NCBI RefSeq assembly: GCF_900142965.1 | Contig: NZ_FRCQ01000047.1 | Location: forward strand, 1 to 32,553 | From: Rhizobacter sp. OV335 | GTDB taxonomy: Bacteria; Pseudomonadota; Gammaproteobacteria; Burkholderiales; Burkholderiaceae_C | Reading direction: 5' to 3' | DNA length: 32,553 nt | Shown: piece after piece, positions 16,061 through 23,757 of the stretch | Numbering within the stretch: position 1 is the stretch's first letter | Layout: each line of letters starts with the position of its first letter | Program-made: the position numbers and the translations under genes | Notes under the pieces: model-generated | Told to the model about the DNA's origin: nothing | Seen by the model: only the letters and a program-made list of their open reading frames with translations | Databases searched by the model: none

Positions 16061-17011
16061 ATGGCCGGCGACTCGAAGAAGCTGCAGCCGATCATCATCA
16101 AGCGCATCAAGAAGGGCGGCCACGGCGCCCATGGCGGTGCGTGGAAGATCGCGTATGCCGACTTCGTGACGGCGATGATGGCGTTCTTCCTGCTGATGTG
16201 GCTGCTCGGCTCGACCACCGAGGGCGACAAGAAGGGCATTGCCGACTACTTCCAGGCGCCGCTGAAGGTGGCGTTGCTGAGCGGCGGCAGCGGCTCGGGC
16301 GATTCGTCGCACGTGATCAAGGGTGGCGGCACCGACCTCACCCGCAGCGGCGGCCAGGTCAAGCGCGGCGACACCGCATCGCGCAGCACCATCAACCTGG
16401 CTGCGGTCAAGGCCGAGCAGCGCCAGGCCGAGGCCCAGCGCCTGCAGGCACTGAAGCAGCATGTGGAAGACGTGCTGGCCGGCAACCCGAAGCTGGCCGC
16501 GCTGAAGTCGCAGATCCGGCTCGACATGACGCCCGACGGCCTGCGCATCCAGATCGTCGACGACCAGAACCGGCCGATGTTCGACAGCGGCAGCGCCCTC
16601 GTTAAACCCTACATGCGCGAACTGCTGCACGAGATCGGCAGCGTGCTGGCCGAGGTGCCGAACCGGCTGACGCTGGAGGGCCACACCGACGCCGCGCCGT
16701 TCGGCGGCGGCGAGCGCGGCTACAGCAACTGGGAGTTGTCGTCGGACCGCGCCAATGCATCGCGCCGCGAGCTGCTGACGGGCGGCTTGCCCGAGGACCG
16801 GATGCTGCGGGTGCAGGGCCTCGCGTCGAGCGCGCTGTTCGACCGCAGCGACCCGTTGAGCCCGTCGAACCGGCGCATCAGCATCATCGTGATGAACCGC
16901 GAGGCGGAGGACCGCTTCTTCCAGAACACGCCGTTGGCGCCGGAGCCTGAAGCCCCGGCTGCCGAGGGGGCCGCAACGCCGCCCTCAACTTCCACCGCCA
17001 GTGCCCGATAA
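16061..17011 (+). CDS. motB: Flagellar motor stator protein MotB
   Basis: A 316-residue stator partner of MotA. A short basic cytoplasmic start is followed by a single transmembrane helix (about residues 30-50, YADFVTAMMAFFLLMWLLG) containing the proton-carrying Asp34, equivalent to Asp32 of E. coli. The periplasmic OmpA-like domain (about 150-285) anchors the stator to peptidoglycan, with TLEGHTDAAPF and LSSDRANASRREL. The C-terminal 25-30 residues are a Pro/Ala/Thr-rich tail. AGGA lies nine bases before the ATG. The aspartate in YADF and absence of Pom-type features point to a proton-driven motor. Confidence 0.95.
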   Translation: MAGDSKKLQPIIIKRIKKGGHGAHGGAWKIAYADFVTAMMAFFLLMWLLGSTTEGDKKGIADYFQAPLKVALLSGGSGSGDSSHVIKGGGTDLTRSGGQVKRGDTASRSTINLAAVKAEQRQAEAQRLQALKQHVEDVLAGNPKLAALKSQIRLDMTPDGLRIQIVDDQNRPMFDSGSALVKPYMRELLHEIGSVLAEVPNRLTLEGHTDAAPFGGGERGYSNWELSSDRANASRRELLTGGLPEDRMLRVQGLASSALFDRSDPLSPSNRRISIIVMNREAEDRFFQNTPLAPEPEAPAAEGAATPPSTSTASAR

Positions 17012-17077
17012 CAGCCGCAAGCAGCCGTTTCCAGGCTCCATCCCGTACCCACCGCCCCCAGCGCAGCGAGGACTCTC

Positions 17078-17470
17078 ATGAGCACCGATTTGAAATTCCT
17101 GATCGTCGACGACTTCTCGACCATGCGCCGCATCGTGCGCGGTCTGCTGAAGGAAATCGGCTACAACAACGCCGAAGAGGCCGAGGATGGCGCGGTGGCG
17201 CTGAACATGCTGAAGAACACGAAGTTCGACTTCGTCGTCAGCGACATCAACATGCCGAACATGAACGGCTTCGAGCTGCTGTCGGCGGTGAAGGCCGACG
17301 CGAGCCTGAAGCACCTGCCGGTGCTGATGGTGACGGCCGAGGCGCGCAAGGAAGACATCGTGCGGGCAGCGCAGGACGGCGCGGCCGGCTACATCGTCAA
17401 GCCCTTCACGAAGGCCACGCTGGAAGAAAAAGTCCAGAAGATCATGCAGAAGCTGGCCACTGCGGCCTGA
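17078..17470 (+). CDS. cheY: Chemotaxis response regulator CheY (first copy)
   Basis: A 130-residue single-domain receiver. Key residues are the acidic pair Asp11-Asp12 ([10 protein letters not shown]), phospho-acceptor Asp56 ([12 protein letters not shown]), Thr86 (MVTAEA), Tyr105 and Lys108 (GYIVKPF). The FSTMRR and GYIVKPFT motifs match enteric-type CheY, which after phosphorylation by CheA binds FliM at the motor switch. The ATG has AGGA five bases upstream. It lies between motB and cheZ, the usual arrangement in this group, so it is the likely main motor-binding CheY. A second cheY lies beside cheA at 21119-21481. Confidence 0.95.
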   Translation: MSTDLKFLIVDDFSTMRRIVRGLLKEIGYNNAEEAEDGAVALNMLKNTKFDFVVSDINMPNMNGFELLSAVKADASLKHLPVLMVTAEARKEDIVRAAQDGAAGYIVKPFTKATLEEKVQKIMQKLATAA

Positions 17471-17499
17471 GCCTGCACGCCCCAACCGAAGGACGCATC

Positions 17500-18138
17500 A
17501 TGAAGATGGACACGATGGCCACCCTGGCCCCCCCGGCCCACCCGACCCCCGCAGCATCGCCCGAGGTCTTCCAGCAACTTGGCGTGATCACGCGCCAGCT
17601 GCATGACACGCTGATGCAACTGGGCGTGATGCCCAAGCTGCGGACCGCGGCCGACAACCTGCCGGATGCACGCAGCCGCCTGAACTACATCGCCGAAAAG
17701 ACCGGCGATGCGGCGAACAAGGTGCTGAACTCGGTCGACCAGGCCAAGCTGGAGCACGCGACGATCGCAGGCGACACGCGCCGCATCGCGGCGGCCATCG
17801 TGGCCGACCCGGTGAAGGCCGTGGCCTCGGGCTCGGTGATGAATTTCGTCAGTGACGTCGAAGCCGCGACCGCGCGCATCGACAAGCACCTGACCGACAT
17901 CATGATGGCGCAGGATTTCCATGACCTGACGGGCCAGGTGGTGGCCAAGGTGGTCGCGCTGGCGTCCGACCTGGAAGACAGCCTGGTCAAGCTGCTGGTG
18001 CAGGCGGCGCCACCGGAGCAGGTGCAGAAGGTGGAGTCCTCCATCCTGAATGGGCCGGTGGTCAATCCGGAAGGCCGCACTGACGTGGTCGCCAATCAAG
18101 GGGAGGTCGACGACCTCCTGGCCAGCCTCGGGTTCTGA
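17500..18138 (+). CDS. cheZ: CheY-P phosphatase CheZ
   Basis: A 212-residue CheZ, near the usual length. The catalytic motif is DFHDLTGQ, with Asp142 and Gln146 corresponding to Asp143 and Gln147 of E. coli CheZ (DxxxQ). The C-terminal tail QGEVDDLLASLGF is the CheY-binding peptide of the family. CheZ speeds loss of phosphate from CheY-P and shortens the switching signal. The ATG at 17500 has AGGA six bases upstream; another ATG two codons on is possible. It is the last gene of the motA-motB-cheY-cheZ transcript. The inverted-repeat element begins two bases after the stop codon. Confidence 0.94.
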   Translation: MKMDTMATLAPPAHPTPAASPEVFQQLGVITRQLHDTLMQLGVMPKLRTAADNLPDARSRLNYIAEKTGDAANKVLNSVDQAKLEHATIAGDTRRIAAAIVADPVKAVASGSVMNFVSDVEAATARIDKHLTDIMMAQDFHDLTGQVVAKVVALASDLEDSLVKLLVQAAPPEQVQKVESSILNGPVVNPEGRTDVVANQGEVDDLLASLGF

Positions 18139-18140
18139 GT

Positions 18141-18584
18141 TTCACTGCGTGAGGCCGCGCCGGGTCTCGCCCCGGCAGGCGAGTCACTTTCATTTGCCTT
18201 GCCAAATGAAAGTAACCAAAGCAAAGGCGCCTCAACCCGAACACCATACGGTTCGTTCTGCACACCTCGGACAACACGGCCACGCCGCTGCCAATCCACC
18301 CTGATTGGGATTGCTGAGCTTTCTTCTCCACCCAGCTCGCTGCGCATCGCAAGGTGACGCAGCGCCCGCATTGGCGACGATGCGAAGCGAGGCGCCTGGA
18401 GACAGCAAGGCAACAATCCCAATCAAGGCACGAGGTGCAGCGGCGTGGCCGTGTTGTCCGTAGCGGGCCAGAACGAACCGTATGGTTTTCCAGGCGCCTT
18501 TGCTTTGGTTACTTTCATTTGGCAAGGCAAATGAAAGTGACTCGCCCGCCGGGGCGAGACCCGGCAGCAGCCTCACGCAGTGAA
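18141..18584. repeat. Large inverted-repeat element, copy B (opposite orientation)
   Basis: A 444-base copy of the element at 14626-15027, with the same outer boundary TTCACTGCGTGAGGC and the same blocks in each arm. The unequal ends are swapped: GGAAAACCATACGG is now in the right arm, and the centre reads GATGCGAAGCGAGGCGCC, the complement of the copy A centre, so the two copies are in opposite orientation. The inner pair is imperfect here (18299-18313 with 18411-18428). It fills the gap between the convergent genes cheZ and the LuxR-type regulator almost exactly, so it may serve as a two-way transcript end. No gene is seen in it. Confidence 0.85.
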
Positions 18585-18592
18585 CAGAAGCC

Positions 18593-19234
18593 TCACTCGC
18601 TGCCGACCAGCCCGTTGCGGATCGCATAGACCGTCATCTCCGAGTTGTTGGAAAGCCCGAGCTTCTCCAGCACCCGCGCCCGATAGACGCTCACCGTCTT
18701 CGGACTGAGCATCAGCTCCACGGCAATGTCGGACAAGCGCTTGCCCGACGCAATCATCACCAGCGTCTGCAATTCACGGTCCGACAACTTCTCGTGCGCC
18801 GCCTCCGTGGACGGCGTCGTCAGGCTCTCGACCAGCATCTGCGCGATCTCGGGCGTCACATACTTGCGCCCCTGCCCCACCGTGCGCACCGCCGCCACGA
18901 TCGTCGCCGGGTCGCCGCCCTTGTTCACATACCCGAACGCCCCGGCCCTCAGCGCCCGGATCGCGTACTGGTCTTCGGGGTACATCGACACCACCAGCAC
19001 CCGCATCGTCGAGCCTTCGTCCTTCAGCACGTGCAGCACGTCCAGGCCGCTGCGGCCCGGCAGGTTGATGTCGAGCACCAGCACGTCGCAGCCCCCCGTC
19101 GTGCGCAACAACGAACGCAGCTCGGTGTAATCACCAGCCTCGCCGATCACCTCGATGTCCGGGGCGTCCGACAAGGTGTCGCGGATGCCGCGCCGGATCA
19201 ACGCATGGTCGTCGCACAGAATCACTTTGATCAT
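18593..19234 (-). CDS. NarL/LuxR-family response regulator
   Basis: A 213-residue two-domain response regulator. The receiver (about residues 1-120) has Asp8-Asp9 (CDDH), phospho-acceptor Asp55 (VLDINLPG) and Lys105. The C-terminal LuxR-type helix-turn-helix (about 147-210) has LSDRELQTLVMIASGKRLSDIA and LSPKTVSVYRARVLEKLGL. It should bind DNA and regulate transcription when phosphorylated. The start at 19234 overlaps the stop of the upstream kinase (TGATG), which fixes both the start and the partnership. The target genes are unknown; the location inside the motility region hints at control of motility or an allied lifestyle switch, but no binding sites are recognised. Confidence 0.92.
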   Translation of the reverse strand: MIKVILCDDHALIRRGIRDTLSDAPDIEVIGEAGDYTELRSLLRTTGGCDVLVLDINLPGRSGLDVLHVLKDEGSTMRVLVVSMYPEDQYAIRALRAGAFGYVNKGGDPATIVAAVRTVGQGRKYVTPEIAQMLVESLTTPSTEAAHEKLSDRELQTLVMIASGKRLSDIAVELMLSPKTVSVYRARVLEKLGLSNNSEMTVYAIRNGLVGSE

Positions 19235-20388
19235 CAGATGTTCCCCCACACCGTCGGGTCATATGGCGCCGACGGTTCCTCGGCGAGCTCGAAGTCCAGG
19301 TCCTCCGTCATCATCTCCAGCGGCACCGACAGGATCAGCGTCGTCCCCGCCGGGCCGCTGCTCAGGTCCACCCAGCCACCCACCGTGCCGGCCCGCTCGT
19401 GCAGCCCGCGGATGCCGAACGAGCGCACCTTCGCCAGGTCGTCCTGGTTCAGGCCGCGGCCGTTGTCGCTGATCTCCAGCGACAGCACCCCGCCCGCCAG
19501 CGTCAGGTCGATCTGCACATGGCTCGCGTGCGCATGCTTGGTCACGTTGGTCAGCGCCTCCTGCGCCGTGCGGTACGCCACCAGCGGCACGCCGGCCGGC
19601 AGCGTCAGGTGGTCGTAGCGACTGCGGAATTCGCAGGCCACGCCGGTGCGCTTCTCGAAACGGCTCGCCATCCACTGCAGCGCCGCCACCAGGCCCTGCT
19701 CCAGGATCGCCGGCCGCAGGTTGTGCATCACCCGCTGGCTCGCCTCGATCGCGTGACTCACCGTCTCGAGCGCCGAATTGACCCGCGCCAGCACCTCCGG
19801 CGAATCGGAATGCCGCGCAATCCAGGCCAGGTCGAACTTGAGCGCCGTCAACGAGCCGCCGACGTCGTCGTGGATCTCGCGCGCGATCGCCGCCCGCTCC
19901 GACTCGACGCTGGTCTGCAGATGCTGCGCCAGCTCGTGCACGCGCTGCTTCTGCTCGCCCAGCTCGCGGTCGGCGCGCTGGCGCGCCAGCAGCAGCTCGT
20001 GCGCCTCGACCGAATGCAGAAGCGCCGGCACCAGCCGCGCCAGGTTGTTCTTCAGCAGGTAGTCGCTGGCGCCGTTGCGCATCGCCTCGACCGCGGTGTC
20101 TTCGCCGATCTCGCCGGACACCAGGATGAACGGGATGCTGCGCCCGCTCGCCTTCAGCAGGTCGAGCGCCACCAGGCCCGAAAAGCCCGGCAGGTTGTAG
20201 TCGGACACGATGATGTCCCACTCCTGCGAAGGCTCCAGCGCCTGCAGGAACTCGACCTCGGAATCGACGCGGATCGCATCGACATCGAGCCCGCCGCGGC
20301 GCAGGTGGGCCAGCGTCAGGTGATGGTCGAGCTCCGAATCCTCCAGGTGCAGGAGGCGCAGGCGCTGCTCGGCAAGAGGCGGTGACAT
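19234..20388 (-). CDS. Receiver-first (REC-HisKA_3) sensor histidine kinase
   Basis: A 384-residue soluble kinase with unusual order. An N-terminal receiver (about residues 10-125; Glu16-Asp17, phospho-acceptor Asp63 in VSDYNLPG, Lys113) is followed by a coiled linker (about 130-165). The HisKA_3 helix has REIHDDVGGSLTALKFDL (His173). The NarX/DegS-type ATPase has YRTAQEALTNVTKHA (about 272-286), DNGRGL (308-313) and FGIRGLHERA. The protein has no membrane segment or sensor domain, so its input is probably phosphorylation of its own receiver by another kinase. The partner is the LuxR-type regulator whose start overlaps its stop. ATG 20388 begins the receiver; the ribosome site is weak. It is transcribed divergently from the chemotaxis operon at 20591. 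Confidence 0.9.
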   Translation of the reverse strand: MSPPLAEQRLRLLHLEDSELDHHLTLAHLRRGGLDVDAIRVDSEVEFLQALEPSQEWDIIVSDYNLPGFSGLVALDLLKASGRSIPFILVSGEIGEDTAVEAMRNGASDYLLKNNLARLVPALLHSVEAHELLLARQRADRELGEQKQRVHELAQHLQTSVESERAAIAREIHDDVGGSLTALKFDLAWIARHSDSPEVLARVNSALETVSHAIEASQRVMHNLRPAILEQGLVAALQWMASRFEKRTGVACEFRSRYDHLTLPAGVPLVAYRTAQEALTNVTKHAHASHVQIDLTLAGGVLSLEISDNGRGLNQDDLAKVRSFGIRGLHERAGTVGGWVDLSSGPAGTTLILSVPLEMMTEDLDFELAEEPSAPYDPTVWGNI

Positions 20389-20484
20389 GGCCCGCAGTAT
20401 GCCAAGCAACGGGTTCGCAGGTGCCAACTTCGCACGTTCGCGGGAGCCATTCGAATTGGCGGCACTTTTCACCGGTGATTGAGC

Positions 20485-20511
20485 TAATGCTTTCCCGCCC
20501 CCTGCCGAAAA
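20485..20511 (+). promoter_or_regulatory. Sigma-28 (FliA) promoter of the cheY-cheA-receptor operon
   Basis: TAATGCTT, 11 bases, GCCGAAAA. Compared with the FliA consensus the -10 box has one mismatch and the -35 box keeps TAAxGxTT. It lies about 80 bases before the CheZ-like gene, in the 202-base gap shared with the divergent receiver-kinase gene. Confidence 0.8.
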
Positions 20512-20590
20512 TGCCTGACAGATATCACGCCCTGCGCTGGAGCTCCCCTGCGCAGCGCCCCCCATCCCTCACCTTCGAGCGGAGATTCGG

Positions 20591-21058
20591 ATGCAGATGA
20601 ACGACGCCAACGATGCCGGCATGCCACCCGCCCCCGCGGGCATGGCACTGCTGGCCGCCGCCGACCTGCAGGACCACCTGATGTCGGCCACCAACGATTT
20701 GGAACGCCTTCAGACCCTGCTGGCCGACGCGTGCGACACGCTGATGCAACGCTTCTACGGCGCCTCGGAGCAGATCCGCACGCTGCGCGAGCGTCCCCAC
20801 TCGGGCGACGAAAGCGACCAGGTGTTCAGCGGTGTCATGCAGGACCTGGGCGGCGCGGTCACCGCGCTGCAGTTCCAGGACATGGCGTCCCAGCTGATCC
20901 ACCACACCAACCGCCGGTTGCGCAATTGCGTCGACCGGCTGGCCCGCGAGGCCTTCGCGGATGACGAAGACGGTGAGACCGTGGTCGAGGAAGCCCCGTT
21001 GCGACCCAACCCGGTGACCCAGGCCGAAATGGACGTCGGTTCCATCGAGTTGTTCTAG
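20591..21058 (+). CDS. CheZ-like small chemotaxis protein (putative CheY-P phosphatase)
   Basis: A 155-residue, mostly helical protein. I do not recognise a named Burkholderiales gene, but the segment TALQFQDMASQLI carries Asp97 and Gln101 in a DxxxQ arrangement and aligns without gaps with the catalytic helix of CheZ (MAQDFHDLTGQV). Its last residues, QAEMDVGSIELF, resemble the CheZ CheY-binding tail (QGEVDDLLASLGF here): Q-x-E-x-D and a terminal Phe. Small DxxxQ proteins of this sort (for example CheT of Sinorhizobium) are reported CheY-P phosphatases. An acidic stretch (about 123-134) precedes the tail. GGAG lies six bases before the ATG. First gene of the sigma-28 operon and 60 bases before the second cheY, its probable substrate. 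Confidence 0.8.
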   Translation: MQMNDANDAGMPPAPAGMALLAAADLQDHLMSATNDLERLQTLLADACDTLMQRFYGASEQIRTLRERPHSGDESDQVFSGVMQDLGGAVTALQFQDMASQLIHHTNRRLRNCVDRLAREAFADDEDGETVVEEAPLRPNPVTQAEMDVGSIELF

Positions 21059-21118
21059 GCCGCCCTCAAGACTTCAGTCCACCTACCGAAACAGTTTTCG
21101 AGAAATCCGGAGAAACCC

Positions 21119-21481
21119 ATGCATTCCATCCTCGCGGTCGACGATTCCGCCTCCATGCGCCAGATGGTGTCCTTCACGCTGAAGAGCGCCGGCTACAACG
21201 TCGTCGAGGCCGTGGACGGCCAGGACGCCTACGAGAAGACGAGCGGTCGCGACTTCGACCTCGTGCTGACCGACCAGAACATGCCCCGCATGGACGGCAT
21301 CAGCCTGACGAAGAAGCTGCGCGACAACCCGAAGTTCAAGAGCACGCCGATCCTGATCCTGACCACCGAGTCGAGCGACCAGATGAAGCAGGCCGGCCGC
21401 AGCGCCGGCGCCACCGGCTGGCTGGTCAAGCCGTTCGATCCGGCCAAGCTGATCGAAGTCATCAAGAAGGTCGTGCGCTGA
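21119..21481 (+). CDS. cheY: Chemotaxis response regulator CheY (second copy)
   Basis: A 120-residue receiver with Asp8-Asp9 (AVDDSASMRQ), phospho-acceptor Asp52 (LTDQNMPRMDG), Thr82-Thr83 and Lys104 (GWLVKPFDP). The position equivalent to Tyr106 of E. coli CheY is Trp101/Leu102 (GWLVKP) rather than Tyr, a feature of CheY proteins encoded beside cheA in many non-enteric bacteria. It may act on the motor or serve as a phosphate sink for CheA; the sequence alone does not decide. GGAG lies six bases before the ATG. It sits between the CheZ-like gene and cheA in one operon. Confidence 0.93.
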   Translation: MHSILAVDDSASMRQMVSFTLKSAGYNVVEAVDGQDAYEKTSGRDFDLVLTDQNMPRMDGISLTKKLRDNPKFKSTPILILTTESSDQMKQAGRSAGATGWLVKPFDPAKLIEVIKKVVR

Positions 21482-21548
21482 GCGCCCCGCGCCCACGCCC
21501 GCCTTCTTCGCCACCGACAACATAACGACATCCATCCAGGAGCACGCC

Positions 21549-23693
21549 ATGGGCGAGATGACCTCCGAAGGCTCTCAGCTGAGCGCCGGCATTGACCTGA
21601 GCCAGTTCTATCAAGTCTTCTTCGAAGAGGCGGGGGAGAACCTCGACCGCATGGAGAAGCTGCTGCTCGACCTCGACATCGAGTCGGCCGACGACGAGGA
21701 GCTCAACGCGATCTTCCGTTGCGCCCACTCGATCAAGGGCGGCGCCGCGACCTTCGGCTTCTCCGATGTCGCCGAGCTGACGCACCAGATGGAGACGCTG
21801 CTGGACAAGCTGCGCCGCCACGAACTGGTCCCGACCGCGCCGATGGTCGACGTGCTGCTGCAATCGGGCGACGCGCTGCGCGCCCAGCTGGCACGCCACC
21901 AGGGCAACGGCGGCGCCGAGCTCGACACGACCGAACTGCTGTTCAACATCCGCGCGATGGTGGCCGGCGAGGCGCCCCCGGCCGCCGTGACCGCCCCTGC
22001 CGCCCCGGCCGACAAGCCCAAGGCCGCGTCGTCGTCGGCGATGCCCGCGCCGTCGGCGGCCGGCCATGCCCGCGTGCTCGAGCTGCGCGTCGGCCCGCTG
22101 AAGAACCTCGCGGACGCCGACAACCTGGTCGAGCTGTTCAAGGAAATCACCGACCTCGGCACCATCGAGCCGCTGGACAACGGCATGTCGGCCGACGGCA
22201 TGCGCCGTTTCAAGGTCTGCACCACCAGCAGCGACAGCGACCTGCTGGACCTGTTCACCTTCCACGTGGCACGCGAGCAGGTCTCGCTGCTGCCGCTCGG
22301 CCCGGGCTACGGCTTCCACGACGGCGCCCCGGGCGCCCCGGCCGCCGTGGCGCCGAGCGAGGCCGAGCTCGGCTACGGCTTCTTCGACGACGCCCCCGGT
22401 GCACCGAACGCCAGCGCGGCGCCGGCCGCCGATGCCGCGCCGGCCGCTGACGCCGGCACCCCGGCCGAGTCCGCCAAGCCCGCCGCGAAGCCTGCGCCCA
22501 AGGCCGAGAAGGCCCCGGCCGCCGCGGTCGAGGCCTCGACGCTGCGCGTGTCGGTCGAGAAGGTCGACCAGCTGATCAACCTGGTCGGCGAACTCGTGAT
22601 CACCCAGGCCATGCTGGCCCAGAACAGCCAGGGCCTGGACCCGGCGCTGTACCAGCAACTCGCCGCCGGCCTCGCCGACCTGGATCGCAACACCCGCGAT
22701 CTGCAGGAATCGGTGATGTCGATCCGCATGATCCCGATGTCGATGGTGTTCAGCCGCTTCCCGCGCATGCTGCGCGACCTGGCCGCCAAGCTCGGCAAGA
22801 AGGTCGACTTCGTGACGCTCGGCGAAGCCACTGAACTGGACAAGGGCCTGGTCGAGAAGATCACCGACCCGCTGACCCACCTGGTGCGCAACAGCTGCGA
22901 CCACGGCATCGAGACCCCGGCCGAACGCGTCGCCAAGGGCAAGCCCGAGACCGGCACCATCACGCTGAGCGCATCCCACCAGGGCGGCTCGATCGTCATC
23001 GAAGTGCGCGACGACGGCCGCGGCCTGTCGCGCGAGAAGCTGCTGAAGAAGGCCCGCGAGCGCGGCATCCCGGCACCCGACTCGATGACCGACCAAGAGG
23101 TGTGGGGCCTGATCTTCGCGCCCGGCTTCTCGACCGCCGACGTGGTGACGGACGTGTCCGGCCGCGGCGTCGGCATGGACGTGGTCAAGAAGAACATCAC
23201 CTCGCTCGGCGGCACCGTCGAGATCGATTCGGCCGAAGGCTACGGCATGCGCGTCTCGGTGCGCCTGCCGCTGACGCTGGCCATCATGGACGGCATGTCG
23301 GTGGGCGTCGGCGAAGAGGTCTACATCCTCCCGCTGTCGTCGGTGATCGAATCGTTCCAGGTGCAGCCCGACATGGTCAAGACGATCGGCGGCTCGGGCC
23401 GCGTGGTCGAGGTGCGCGACGAGTACATGCCGGTGCTGGAGATGGAGCGCGTCTTCAACGTGCCGCGCTTCGACTTCGAGCACGTCAGCGGGATCATGGT
23501 GGTGGTCGAGGCCGAAGGCGGCCGCGTCGCGCTGCTGGTCGACGAGCTGCTCGGGCAGCAGCAGGTCGTCGTGAAGAACCTCGAGGCCAACTACCGCAAG
23601 GTCAACGACGTGTCGGGCGCCACCATCATGGGTGACGGCCGGGTCGCGTTGATCCTGGACGTGGGCAGCCTGGTGCGCCGCTCGCGCCACTGA
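21549..23693 (+). CDS. cheA: Chemotaxis sensor kinase CheA
   Basis: A 714-residue CheA with all five domains. P1 (about 17-125) has phospho-acceptor His60 in AHSIKGG. P2 (about 176-255) should bind CheY. P3, the dimerisation domain, covers about 331-395. P4 (about 400-575) has [17 protein letters not shown] and [10 protein letters not shown]5 (about 577-712) is CheW-like. Between P2 and P3 lies an Ala/Pro-rich linker with a near-repeat ([12 protein letters not shown] at 254-265 and [12 protein letters not shown] at 275-286). CheA works at the inner membrane in arrays with receptors and CheW and phosphorylates CheY and CheB. GGAG lies six bases before the ATG. No cheW, cheR or cheB is in the window; they must lie elsewhere or past the insertion sequence. 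Confidence 0.96.
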   Translation: MGEMTSEGSQLSAGIDLSQFYQVFFEEAGENLDRMEKLLLDLDIESADDEELNAIFRCAHSIKGGAATFGFSDVAELTHQMETLLDKLRRHELVPTAPMVDVLLQSGDALRAQLARHQGNGGAELDTTELLFNIRAMVAGEAPPAAVTAPAAPADKPKAASSSAMPAPSAAGHARVLELRVGPLKNLADADNLVELFKEITDLGTIEPLDNGMSADGMRRFKVCTTSSDSDLLDLFTFHVAREQVSLLPLGPGYGFHDGAPGAPAAVAPSEAELGYGFFDDAPGAPNASAAPAADAAPAADAGTPAESAKPAAKPAPKAEKAPAAAVEASTLRVSVEKVDQLINLVGELVITQAMLAQNSQGLDPALYQQLAAGLADLDRNTRDLQESVMSIRMIPMSMVFSRFPRMLRDLAAKLGKKVDFVTLGEATELDKGLVEKITDPLTHLVRNSCDHGIETPAERVAKGKPETGTITLSASHQGGSIVIEVRDDGRGLSREKLLKKARERGIPAPDSMTDQEVWGLIFAPGFSTADVVTDVSGRGVGMDVVKKNITSLGGTVEIDSAEGYGMRVSVRLPLTLAIMDGMSVGVGEEVYILPLSSVIESFQVQPDMVKTIGGSGRVVEVRDEYMPVLEMERVFNVPRFDFEHVSGIMVVVEAEGGRVALLVDELLGQQQVVVKNLEANYRKVNDVSGATIMGDGRVALILDVGSLVRRSRH

Positions 23694-23712
23694 ATTCCTC
23701 CACAGAGACAGC

Positions 23713-23735
23713 GGCCCGCGCAAGCGGGCCATTTT
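23713..23735 (+). terminator. Hairpin between cheA and the first receptor gene (attenuator-like)
   Basis: GGCCCGC (23713-23719) and GCGGGCC (23724-23730) form a 7-bp GC stem with a GCAA tetraloop, followed by ATTTTCC. It lies in the 64-base gap between cheA and the first receptor. The T-tract is short, so it may only partly stop transcription, or protect the cheA mRNA. Confidence 0.6.
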
Positions 23736-23757
23736 CCAGAACAACCGGAGCACGGCC

